This document shows positions 24,959 to 32,426 of a DNA stretch of 64,000 bases, piece after piece. Numbering within the stretch: the stretch's first letter is position 1; every line of letters starts with the position of its first letter. Both the position numbers and the translations under genes were made by a program. The notes under the pieces were generated by a model. The model searched no databases. It was given only the letters and a program-made list of their open reading frames with translations, and was not told the origin of the DNA. The stretch is from contig DASQOL010000057.1 in the NCBI GenBank assembly GCA_035644475.1, positions 6,928-70,927 of the forward strand, given 5' to 3'. The stretch comes from FEN-1219 sp035644475. Its GTDB lineage: Bacteria; Pseudomonadota; Gammaproteobacteria; Steroidobacterales; Rariloculaceae.

Positions 24959-25639
24959 ATGATCAAGCTGAACGGCGTCACCAAGCGCTACCGAACCACC
25001 GAGCTCGAGACCACCGCGCTCAACGGCATCGACCTCGAGCTCGGCAAGGGCGAGTTCGTGGCGGTGATGGGGCCGTCGGGCTGCGGCAAGTCGACACTGC
25101 TCAACATCGTCGGCCTCATCGACGCGCCGAGCAGCGGCCAGTACTTCTTCGGCGAGACGGAGGTCTCGAAGTATTCGGAGAACAAGCTCGCCGACATGCG
25201 CAAGGGCAACGTCGGTTTCATCTTTCAGAGCTTCAACCTGATCGACGAGCTCAACGTCTACGAGAACGTGGAGCTACCGCTGCTCTACCAGAGCGTTGCG
25301 AAGACCCAGCGCAAGAGCCTCGTGGGAGAGGCGCTCGAGCTCGTGGGCTTGAGCGCGCGCGCCAAGCACAAGCCCGAGCAGCTGTCGGGCGGTCAGCAGC
25401 AGCGCGTCGCGGTGGCGCGCGCCGTCGTCGGCAGCCCCAAGCTGATCCTCGCCGACGAGCCCACGGGCAACCTCGACACGAAGAACGGCGAGGAAGTCAT
25501 GAACATGCTGAACCAGCTGAACCAGCAGGGCACCACGATCATGATGGTCACGCACTCGCCGAGCCACGCGTCGCGCGCGCACCGGATCGTGAATCTGCTC
25601 GACGGCAAGGTCGTCGCCGCGAACCAAGTCGAGATCTAG
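24959..25639 (+). CDS. ABC transporter ATPase, MacB/LolD type (226 aa)
   Basis: Cytoplasmic ATPase of a mechanotransmission ABC system. Walker A GPSGCGKST at 38-46, Q-loop around 90 (IFQSFNLI), signature LSGGQQQR at 142-149, Walker B LILADEP at 162-168 and the H-switch in VTHSPSHA. Length (226 residues) fits the stand-alone MacB/LolD class. It follows the adaptor by 54 bases. Its TAG stop is immediately followed by the family B inverted repeat, which by its structure may also terminate transcription. Probable partners are the two permeases encoded 18 kb upstream. Confidence 0.92.
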   Translation: MIKLNGVTKRYRTTELETTALNGIDLELGKGEFVAVMGPSGCGKSTLLNIVGLIDAPSSGQYFFGETEVSKYSENKLADMRKGNVGFIFQSFNLIDELNVYENVELPLLYQSVAKTQRKSLVGEALELVGLSARAKHKPEQLSGGQQQRVAVARAVVGSPKLILADEPTGNLDTKNGEEVMNMLNQLNQQGTTIMMVTHSPSHASRAHRIVNLLDGKVVAANQVEI

Positions 25640-25719
25640 AAAACAGGGACATGTTGGATTTTCGGCGGCGGGACCAGGTTCGGTCCGCGGCCGAAAATCC
25701 AACATGTCCCTATTTTTTT
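25640..25719. repeat. Family B inverted repeat (GGGACATGTTGG arms)
   Basis: Left arm at 25640-25666 (AAAACAGGGACATGTTGG then ATTTTCGGC) and right arm at 25691-25719 (CCGAAAATCC then AACATGTCCC and TATTTTTTT), giving a stem of more than 20 bp around a GC-rich spacer. Both strands end in T runs, so it could terminate from both sides. The TAG of the converging regulator gene (25710-25712) lies inside the right arm. Confidence 0.9.
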
Positions 25720-26447
25720 CGGCGCAGGGTGGCGAACTGGGAGAACTCCCACGGACGGATCGCGAACACGGCGCCGCACGCGTGCCGGTCGGTGAGTGGC
25801 AGCACCGCGTCGCGTCGCGCGAGCTCGTCGAACTCGCGCGCGATCCGCTCGATCGACTGCTGCATCTCCTTGAAGCCGGTGAGCGACAGCATTCCGCCGA
25901 CGAATTGAAATTCCGCGCCGGCGCCCATGAACGGCCCCGCGATGAAGTCGCGCTGCACCTGCGTCTCGAAGAACCGCTGCACCGGCCCGTTCTTGCGCCA
26001 CGTGAAGTTGCGGGCCGTGAGGAGCTTCACGCGATTGAACGGCAGCAGCTCGATGATCTTCGCGCGATGCAGCCGGATCAGGAGCCGCTCGGCTTCGTCC
26101 GTCTCGATCGTGAAGCTCGCGACGATCTCCGGCAGCGACCAGCTGTTGATCAGGAGGTAGGTCATCAACAGCAGCTTCGGGTCGGCGAGCAGCGCCTCCT
26201 CTTGCTCGGGGGTGAGCTCCGTGAGGAACTCGCGGCGCTCGTTCATGAGCTCGACGAGGTCGGCGATCTCGAGCCCCACCGTATTGCAGATCTCCTCGAG
26301 CCGCTGGAGCGTGAACGTCTGGCTAGCGAACAGCCGCTTGATGCTAGATTCGCTCAGCCCGACGCGCGCGGCGAGCTGGGCGTACGTCACGCCCTGCGCC
26401 TTCAGGTAGCGCTTGAGCTCGCCGACTAACAGTCCGACCTGGGCCAT
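25710..26447 (-). CDS. XRE-family transcriptional regulator (245 aa)
   Basis: An N-terminal helix-turn-helix domain spans about residues 9-64 (LKRYLKAQGVTYAQLAARVGLSESSIKRLFASQTFTLQRLEEICNTVGLEIADLVEL). A second, wHTH-like or PAS-free helical region (85-160) includes LLLMTYLLINSWSLPEIVASFTIETDEAERLLIRLHRAKIIELLPFNRVKLLT, reminiscent of a regulator that reads a second DNA or RNA signal. The C-terminal 85 residues form an alpha/beta domain (FVGGMLSLTGFKEMQQSIERIAREFDELARRDA). The family is common in Pseudomonadota without assigned ligand. The last residues RRKK and the stop come from the family B repeat, so the original C-terminus may have been replaced. Confidence 0.85.
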   Translation of the reverse strand: MAQVGLLVGELKRYLKAQGVTYAQLAARVGLSESSIKRLFASQTFTLQRLEEICNTVGLEIADLVELMNERREFLTELTPEQEEALLADPKLLLMTYLLINSWSLPEIVASFTIETDEAERLLIRLHRAKIIELLPFNRVKLLTARNFTWRKNGPVQRFFETQVQRDFIAGPFMGAGAEFQFVGGMLSLTGFKEMQQSIERIAREFDELARRDAVLPLTDRHACGAVFAIRPWEFSQFATLRRKK

Positions 26448-26577
26448 TGCGCGACGAAGAGATGCCGTTTGACAGAAGACCGGGCGGGAGTATTGCTTCT
26501 CAATACTTCATGAGCCGAAGACGGCGACGACTATAGCCGAAAGTGCAGGATTGGAATACCTCTGCGAGACTGCGCGC

Positions 26578-26712
26578 ATGAACACTTCCACCCGAGCTCC
26601 GCTGCTTCGACTGCTGCGCGCGACCGCGGTTCTGCTCCCGCCCGCGCTCGATCCTGCGTTGACTGTGGAGCAACCGCGCGCCCGCTGGGCCGCGGCTTGC
26701 GAGGAGACGTGA
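26578..26712 (+). CDS. Possible short leader ORF before the DUF2339 gene (44 aa)
   Basis: ATG at 26578 opens a reading frame encoding MNTSTRAPLLRLLRATAVLL and an arginine/alanine-rich tail; it stops at 26710-26712, one base before the DUF2339 ATG. It lies in the 266-base gap between divergent genes, which otherwise shows nothing recognisable. It could be a translated leader or chance; no family is recognised and no strong ribosome-binding site is visible. Confidence 0.25.
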   Translation: MNTSTRAPLLRLLRATAVLLPPALDPALTVEQPRARWAAACEET

Positions 26713-26713
26713 C

Positions 26714-29593
26714 ATGTTCGTCCTAGTGCTCGCGTTGGTCGGCGGCGTGGTGGGGTTCGCGTCCCTCGGCTGGTCGATGGGCGGCTTCGCTGCCGGCGCG
26801 GCCATCGGCGCGCTCGCGGGTTGGACCAGCGGGCTCCGCGACCGTGTTCTCAAGCTCGAGCAGCGGCTGGGCCGCTTCGAGAGGGTCGAGAAGCAGGCGG
26901 CCGCACGCGCGCCGCAGCCCGAGCAAGCCGCGGCGCGCGCAGCGGCGCCCGAGGCGGCGCCCGACGTCGTGTCCGACCGGGGCGCGCATCCCGCGCCCGC
27001 GCAAACGCCGCGCGCGCCGGAGCAACCGGCGCCGTTGGCGGCCGCGGCCACGTGGGCCCACGACGTCGCCGCCGCGGGCCCTGAGCTCCCGGACGCACCG
27101 CGCATCGCCGAGCTCGAGAGCGACGCCGCCGCAACCGCGGCCGCGAGCACGGCCGCCGCGCCGGCGCGTGCCCCACGCCGCCCGCCACCGCCCGACGTAG
27201 TCGATGTCTTGCTCGGCCACGTGAAGCGCTGGTTCACCACCGGCAACGTGCCGGTCAAAGTCGGAGTCGTGCTCTCCGTGTTCGGCGTCGCCTTCCTGAT
27301 CAAGGCCGGCGTGGAGCGCGGCTGGCTCGTGCTGCCGATCGAGTACCGCCTGATGCTCGTAGCGCTGTTCGGCGTTGCGTTGCTCGCGATTGGCTGGCGC
27401 TTGCGGGCGCGCGAGCGCACCTACGCGCTCAGCATGCAAGGCGGCGGCATCGCGGTGCTGTATCTCACGATCTACGGGTCGTATGCGCTCTACCATTTGT
27501 TGCCCGGCACGGCCGCGTTCGGCCTGTTGCTCGTCGTGACGGCCGCGGCCGGCACGCTCGCGGTGCTCCAGGACGCGAAGGCGCTCGCCGTGCTCGGCAT
27601 CGTGGGCGGTTTCCTCGCGCCCGTGCTCACATCGGACGGCAGCGGCAACCATGTCGCGCTGTTCAGCTATTACGCGATCCTCAATCTCGCGGTCGTCGGA
27701 ATTGCCTGGTCCAAGGCTTGGCGCGTGCTCAACGTGCTCGGGTTCGCGTTCACGTTCGGCATCGGCGGACTCTGGGGCTACGACGCGTATCGCCCCGAGC
27801 TGTTCGCGACCACCGAGCCGTTCCTCGTGCTGTTCGTGGCGATGTACATGCTCATCCCGGTTCTGTTCGCGACCGCCAGGGACGGCGGGAGTGCCGCAAG
27901 CGCAGGAGCGCGCTTGCGGCCGACGCGCACGCAGCCGGAGCTGCGCGGCTTCGTCGACGGCACGCTCGTGTTCGGCACGCCGCTCGTCGGCTTCGGCCTC
28001 CAGAGCCAGCTCGTCGCGAACACGGAGTACGGCCTCGCGATCAGCGCAGTCGCGCTGGCGGCCGCGTACGTGGGAGTCGCCACCTTTATATATCGTCGCG
28101 GCGTGCCGCAGTTGCGCGTGCTCGTCGAAGCTCAGCTCGCGATGGGCGTGGTGTTCCTCACGGTTGCGATTCCGCTTGCGCTCGACGCGCGCTGGACCTC
28201 CGCCGCGTGGGCTGTCGAGGGCGCGGCGGTCGTGTGGCTCGGCTTCCGGCAGAACCGTCGGCTCCCGCTCGCGACGGGCCTCGCGCTGCAGCTCCTGGCG
28301 GGCGCGGCGTTCGCGCGGCAGCCGTGGCTCGGCGCCGACTTGCCGTGGGTGAACGGTTACCTGCTCGGCGCGCTGCTCATCGCTTTCGCCGGCGGGTTCT
28401 CGAGCCGGTGCGCCGACGTCGCGCGCGGCGAGCTCGCCGAGCGCTGGCCGCAGGCGCGCTCGGCCGTCGCGGCGTTGCTGCTCTTCTGGGCCGGCGGCTG
28501 GTGGTTGTTCGCCGGCTTCGCGGAGATCCGGCGCCAGTTGCCGGACTCACTCGAGATCCAGGCCGGGCTCCTGTTCGGCGCGGCCACCACGCTGCTCGCG
28601 ATGAACGGTGCGCGCTGGCTCGCGTGGCCGCGCCTCGACGCGCTCGGCCTCGTGTCGTGGCCGATCGCGGCCTTCGCCTTGGCGGCTACGCCGTTCCAAC
28701 TGTCGCACCCCGGCGAAAACTACGGCTGGCTCGCCTGGCCCGCGCTCCTCGGCGCGCAATTCGTGTTCCTCCGCGGGCGCGAGCAGCGGTTCCCGGTGCT
28801 GCGCGGCGCGTTGCACGCGACGGCGTACTGGCTCGCGGTGGTGTTGCTCGCGTGGGAAGCGTATTGGCGTGTGGACCGCGTTACGGTCGTCGACACGTGG
28901 CCGCTCGTCGCGGCGCTCGCGGTCACCGGCGCGCTGGTGCTGGCAACGCTGCGCCTGCGCGACCGCGTCGAGTGGCCGCTCGCGGCGCACGCGCGGCTCT
29001 ACACCACGGTCTGCGCCGGCGCGATGCTCGCGGCGCTGGTCGTGCTCACCTTCTTCGCGAACCTCGTCTCGCCGGGCGACGCCCTTCCGCTCTCCTACGT
29101 GCCGGTGCTCAATCCGCTCGAGATCGTGAGCGTGTTCGTGCTCGTGGTGCTCGTGCACTGGCTCGCGGTGCAGGCGCGCGAGCGAGCCGCGTTCGCGATG
29201 GCGGCGCCGCGGCGTGCGGCCGTGGCGGGCGTATTCGGCTGGTTCCTGCTCACGATGGCCGTTGCGCGCGCCGTGCATCACTATGCGGGAGTGCCGTTCG
29301 ATCTCGACAGCCTGGCGCGGTCCAACACGCTGCAAGCGGCGTTGTCGATCGTGTGGGGCGCCACCGCGCTCACGGCGATGACGCTCGGCGCGCGCCGGAT
29401 GCGTCGGGCGGTGTGGATAACCGGCGCGGCGCTGATGGCGGTGGTCGTGGTGAAGCTGTTCCTCGTCGACCTCGGCAACGCCGGCACGCTCGGCCGCATC
29501 GTGTCGTTCTTGGGAGTCGGCGTGCTGCTGTTGATCGTCGGCTATTTCGCCCCGGTGCCGCCGCGTGCCGAGCTCGACCGCCGCGCCGCTTGA
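26714..29593 (+). CDS. DUF2339 polytopic membrane protein (959 aa)
   Basis: Large inner-membrane protein of unknown function. An N-terminal helix (about 2-40) is followed by a coiled/low-complexity alanine-rich linker (45-155), then VDVLLGHVKRWFTTGNVPVKVGVVLSVFGVAFLIKAG, the signature beginning of DUF2339, and about 25 hydrophobic segments to the C-terminus. Around residues 386-403 the loop reads ATARDGGSAASAGARLRPTRT; the underlying DNA (27871-27920) is one copy of the family A hairpin repeat, kept in frame. The next gene encodes DUF3999, the frequent genomic partner of DUF2339, starting 17 bases later. A role in cell envelope or polysaccharide biology is often guessed for the pair but is unproven. 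Confidence 0.9.
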   Translation: MFVLVLALVGGVVGFASLGWSMGGFAAGAAIGALAGWTSGLRDRVLKLEQRLGRFERVEKQAAARAPQPEQAAARAAAPEAAPDVVSDRGAHPAPAQTPRAPEQPAPLAAAATWAHDVAAAGPELPDAPRIAELESDAAATAAASTAAAPARAPRRPPPPDVVDVLLGHVKRWFTTGNVPVKVGVVLSVFGVAFLIKAGVERGWLVLPIEYRLMLVALFGVALLAIGWRLRARERTYALSMQGGGIAVLYLTIYGSYALYHLLPGTAAFGLLLVVTAAAGTLAVLQDAKALAVLGIVGGFLAPVLTSDGSGNHVALFSYYAILNLAVVGIAWSKAWRVLNVLGFAFTFGIGGLWGYDAYRPELFATTEPFLVLFVAMYMLIPVLFATARDGGSAASAGARLRPTRTQPELRGFVDGTLVFGTPLVGFGLQSQLVANTEYGLAISAVALAAAYVGVATFIYRRGVPQLRVLVEAQLAMGVVFLTVAIPLALDARWTSAAWAVEGAAVVWLGFRQNRRLPLATGLALQLLAGAAFARQPWLGADLPWVNGYLLGALLIAFAGGFSSRCADVARGELAERWPQARSAVAALLLFWAGGWWLFAGFAEIRRQLPDSLEIQAGLLFGAATTLLAMNGARWLAWPRLDALGLVSWPIAAFALAATPFQLSHPGENYGWLAWPALLGAQFVFLRGREQRFPVLRGALHATAYWLAVVLLAWEAYWRVDRVTVVDTWPLVAALAVTGALVLATLRLRDRVEWPLAAHARLYTTVCAGAMLAALVVLTFFANLVSPGDALPLSYVPVLNPLEIVSVFVLVVLVHWLAVQARERAAFAMAAPRRAAVAGVFGWFLLTMAVARAVHHYAGVPFDLDSLARSNTLQAALSIVWGATALTAMTLGARRMRRAVWITGAALMAVVVVKLFLVDLGNAGTLGRIVSFLGVGVLLLIVGYFAPVPPRAELDRRAA
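27871..27920. repeat. Family A double-hairpin repeat, single copy inside the DUF2339 gene
   Basis: Same layout as at 16.75 kb and 43.21 kb: CCGCC-AGGGAC-GGCGG (27873-27888), GAGTG spacer, and CCGCAAGCGC / GCGCTTGCGG (27894-27919). The second stem differs in sequence from the other copies but still pairs perfectly over 10 bp, a compensatory pattern. Confidence 0.82.
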
Positions 29594-29609
29594 TCGAAGG
29601 AGTCGCGCC

Positions 29610-31010
29610 ATGAACCGCAAGATCTCCCGCTCCCGCTCCCGCTCCCGCTCCCGGCCGCGCGCCGCCGCGCTCGCGGTCGGACTGGCGATGGGCGCCGCGG
29701 CGCACGCGGCGCTCGACCCAAGCCGCTTCGAGGTCGGTTGGCCGCTGGAGGTCCCCGCCCAGGGCGGCTACTTCGACGTGGCGCTCACGCCCGACGTGTA
29801 CCGCCACGCGCCGACGTTCGAGCAGCTCGCGGTGCTCGACTCGCGCAACGAGCCGATGCCGTTCTACCGCGTGGCCGTGGATCCGCCGGCCGGCGGCGAG
29901 CAGCGCGTCGCGCTCGGCGTGTCGCCGGTGTACGTGTCGCAGACGGGCGCGTCGCTCGCGGAGCTCAGCGTCTCCACCGACGATCGGCGCACCAACGTCA
30001 CGGTCACGCGGCCGGCCGACGGCGCGCGGACGGACGTCGCGGCCTTCGTTGCCGACGCGCGCGCCGTGGAGCGTGCGCCGACGTCTGTCGAGCTCGAGTG
30101 GCGCGCGCTGCCGCAGCCGTTCCTGCTCGACGTGCGGATCGAGCAGAGCGACGACCTCGCGCGCTGGCGGCCGGTGGGCCGCGGGTCCGTGGCGCAGCTC
30201 GCGGTGGGCGGCGCCGAAGCGCGGCACGCGCGCGTTGCCGTGAGCGCGCGAGCCGGCGGGTACTTGCGCATCGGCTGGGAACGGAACGTGGCCGACTTCT
30301 ATCTGGAGCGCGTCACGCTCGTGAGCGCGGAGACGGCGGAGCCGTCGCTGCAGAGCGCGCGGTTGCGCGCGCTCGACCGCGCGCCGCCGCCGAGCCGGGG
30401 CCCGGGCGCGCCCGCGCCCGCGCCTCTCTACTTCGACGCCGGCGGGCCGGTGCCGGTGGCCGCGGCGACGGTGCGCTTCGTCGCGGGCAGCGGCTGGCTC
30501 ACGGCCGATGTGGCGGTCGGCGATTCGCTCGACGGTCCTTGGCTCCCGGTCGCCTACGGCGAGCTGTTCTACGAGGTCGACTATTCCGGAACGCGCTTCG
30601 AGAGCCCCGCGGTCGCCGTCGGCCGCACCGAGAAGCGTTACTGGCGGATCGCGCCCGCCGAGCCGGTCGGCCGCGACCGCGTCGAGCTCGAGCTGCGTTA
30701 CGGCCAAGAGCTCCTGCGCGTCGCGGCCAATGGCGCTCCGCCGTACCTGCTCGCCGCCGGCACGCGGATTGCCGAAGCCGGACCGGACGCCACGTTCGCC
30801 GCGGTTTGGCGCCGGCTCGCGCCGGGCCCGGCGCCGGCCCGGGCCACGCTCGGCCCGCTGCGCGAGCTCGGGGGCGGCGGCGCGCTCGTGGTACCGGTCG
30901 TCTTCCCGTGGCGGACGGCCGCGCTCTGGATCGTGCTCGTCGCCGGCGTGGTTGCCGTGGCCTTCATGGCGGTTAGACTCGCCCGCGAGATGCACGACAA
31001 ACCGTCCTGA
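29610..31010 (+). CDS. DUF3999 exported/membrane protein (466 aa)
   Basis: The ATG at 29610 follows GAAGGAG by 6 bases. The N-terminus is MNRKI followed by a serine/arginine run coded by a TCCCGC hexamer repeat, then a signal-peptide core (AALAVGLAMGAAAHAA). The mature part starts DPSRFEVGWPLEVPAQGGYFDVALTPDVY and contains YVSQTGASLAELSV and LRIGWERNVADFYLERVTL, patterns of DUF3999. A single C-terminal transmembrane helix (about 430-452, WIVLVAGVVAVAFMAVRLA) anchors it, leaving most of the protein in the periplasm. Always found next to DUF2339 in many Gammaproteobacteria, as here. Function unknown; the sequence suggests tandem beta-sandwich domains. Confidence 0.85.
   Translation: MNRKISRSRSRSRSRPRAAALAVGLAMGAAAHAALDPSRFEVGWPLEVPAQGGYFDVALTPDVYRHAPTFEQLAVLDSRNEPMPFYRVAVDPPAGGEQRVALGVSPVYVSQTGASLAELSVSTDDRRTNVTVTRPADGARTDVAAFVADARAVERAPTSVELEWRALPQPFLLDVRIEQSDDLARWRPVGRGSVAQLAVGGAEARHARVAVSARAGGYLRIGWERNVADFYLERVTLVSAETAEPSLQSARLRALDRAPPPSRGPGAPAPAPLYFDAGGPVPVAAATVRFVAGSGWLTADVAVGDSLDGPWLPVAYGELFYEVDYSGTRFESPAVAVGRTEKRYWRIAPAEPVGRDRVELELRYGQELLRVAANGAPPYLLAAGTRIAEAGPDATFAAVWRRLAPGPAPARATLGPLRELGGGGALVVPVVFPWRTAALWIVLVAGVVAVAFMAVRLAREMHDKPS
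29625..29654 (+). repeat. Hexanucleotide tandem repeat in the DUF3999 signal region
   Basis: Four exact TCCCGC units (29625-29648) and a fifth differing in the last base (TCCCGG). It encodes the alternating Ser-Arg run in the positively charged n-region of the signal peptide. Length changes by six bases would not shift the frame but would alter the charge. Confidence 0.85.
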
Positions 31011-31020
31011 GGTACAGCGC

Positions 31021-31731
31021 CTGGCCAAACCCGCGAAGCTGCGACGCTCGTTCGCCGGCATCGCGGCCCGCGCATTCGCGGCCGCGCTGCTCGCCGGCCT
31101 GCTATTGAGCGCGCTGCCCGTGCTCGCGCTGCGCTGGCTCGCGCCGCCGGTCACGGCGATGATGCTCGAGCAGCCGGGCCCCGTCGGCGATCTCGACTAC
31201 GAGTGGGTGGACCGCGCGAGTATCTCGGTGGCCGCGGCGCGCGCCGTCATCGCTGCCGAAGACCAGCGCTTCTTCGAGCATCACGGCCTCGACTTCCAGT
31301 CGATCGAGCGCGCGCTCGACGAGCACGAGGCGGGAGACGATCTCCGCGGCGCCTCCACGATCACGCAGCAGGTCGCGAAGAACCTGTTCCTCTGGCCGGG
31401 ACGCAGCTTCGTGCGCAAAGGCCTCGAAGCGTACTTCGCGCTGCTGATCGAGGCGCTGCTGCCGAAGCAGCGGATTCTCGAGATTTACCTGAACGTGGCC
31501 GAGCTCGGCCCCGGCGTGTTCGGCGTGGAGGCGGCCGCGCGGCGCTACTTCGGCACGAGCGCGGCGCGGCTCACGGCGAGCGAGGCCGCGCTGCTCGCGG
31601 CCGTGTTGCCGAATCCGCGGCGCTTGAGCGCGGAGCGTCCGAGCGCCTACGTCCGCGGCCGACAGGCCTGGGTGCTCGGGCAGATGACGCTGCTCGAGAC
31701 GCGCGGTCACTATCGCGCATTGGCGTGGTGA
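31021..31731 (+). CDS. mtgA: Monofunctional peptidoglycan glycosyltransferase, probably started by CTG (236 aa)
   Basis: Polymerises lipid II into glycan strands at the periplasmic face of the inner membrane. A membrane helix (about 15-38) is followed by the GT51 domain: AAEDQRFFEHHGLDFQSI with catalytic E80, GASTITQQVAKNLFLWPGR (about 109-127) and EIYLNVAELGPGVFGVEAAARRYFG. The C-terminus is complete. No ATG, GTG or TTG fits: the reading frame has only upstream codons inside the DUF3999 gene. A CTG at 31021 gives LAKPAKLRRSFAGIAARAF, a standard MtgA N-terminus, and is preceded by GAGGT (31009-31013) with 7-base spacing. So a CTG start is inferred. The next gene overlaps through GTGA. Confidence 0.85.
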   Translation: MAKPAKLRRSFAGIAARAFAAALLAGLLLSALPVLALRWLAPPVTAMMLEQPGPVGDLDYEWVDRASISVAAARAVIAAEDQRFFEHHGLDFQSIERALDEHEAGDDLRGASTITQQVAKNLFLWPGRSFVRKGLEAYFALLIEALLPKQRILEIYLNVAELGPGVFGVEAAARRYFGTSAARLTASEAALLAAVLPNPRRLSAERPSAYVRGRQAWVLGQMTLLETRGHYRALAW

Positions 31732-32426
31732 GCCCGCCGCAGCAGCGGCGGCCCCGCGCCGGCGGCCGCGTCCCGCCCTCGGCCGGGTTCCCCCCGATCG
31801 CGGGCTCGCGCGCCACGATCCTCATTCTCGGCAGTTTGCCAGGACAGAAATCGCTCGAAATGGGCCAATACTATGCTCAACCCCAGAACGGCTTCTGGAG
31901 GATCATGGGGGCGCTGTTCGGCGCCGGCCCGTCGCTGCCGTACGCGGCGCGCCTCGAGCGGCTGATCGCGTGCGGCGTGGCGGTCTGGGACGTGCTCGCG
32001 GCGGGCGAGCGCGCCGGGAGCCTCGACTCGGCCATCGTCTCGGCGAGCGCCGTCGGTAACGACTTCGCCGAGTTCTTCGAACGCCACCGGGAGATCCGAC
32101 GAGTTTGCTTCAACGGGACCAAAGCCGCGCAGCTGTACAAGCGCCTCGTGATGCCGACGCTCGTGCCGCAGGTCGCGGCCCTCGACACGCGGCTGCTGCC
32201 GTCGACGAGCCCGGCACACGCCGCGCGGCCGTTCGCGGCCAAGCTGGCGCTATGGTCCGCGGCGCTGTCGGCCGCGGCGCCGGGCGCGTCGGCCGACCGG
32301 GTTGCGGAACCGCTCGCCGCGGGGTCCCCTCGGTCGACCCTCCGATCGACAGATAGCGAAGATGGACGAGTCGGCGCGAGTAGAGCGATGCCGGAACGCC
32401 GCCGCGTTCCTCGGCGCCGCGCGTGA
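31728..32426 (+). CDS. DNA-deoxyinosine glycosylase, uracil-DNA-glycosylase superfamily (232 aa)
   Basis: Removes deaminated adenine (hypoxanthine) from DNA. GTG at 31728 overlaps the mtgA stop (GTGA) and yields a proline/arginine-rich lead of about 28 residues before ATILILGSLPGQKSLEMGQYYAQPQNGFWRI, the GSLPG active-site loop and QN-FW motif of family 6 glycosylases. Further motifs are VAVWDVLAAGERAGSLDSAI and LLPSTSPAHA (the second catalytic loop). The last 30-40 residues (APGASADRVAEPLAAGSPRSTL and an arginine-rich tail) look like a read-through extension that overlaps the following GNAT gene by 65 bases. Confidence 0.85.
   Translation: MSPPQQRRPRAGGRVPPSAGFPPIAGSRATILILGSLPGQKSLEMGQYYAQPQNGFWRIMGALFGAGPSLPYAARLERLIACGVAVWDVLAAGERAGSLDSAIVSASAVGNDFAEFFERHREIRRVCFNGTKAAQLYKRLVMPTLVPQVAALDTRLLPSTSPAHAARPFAAKLALWSAALSAAAPGASADRVAEPLAAGSPRSTLRSTDSEDGRVGASRAMPERRRVPRRRA

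Noticed and set aside
30508..31020. Upstream extension of MtgA within the DUF3999 gene
   Set aside because: The residues are an out-of-frame shadow of DUF3999; MtgA homology begins at the CTG.
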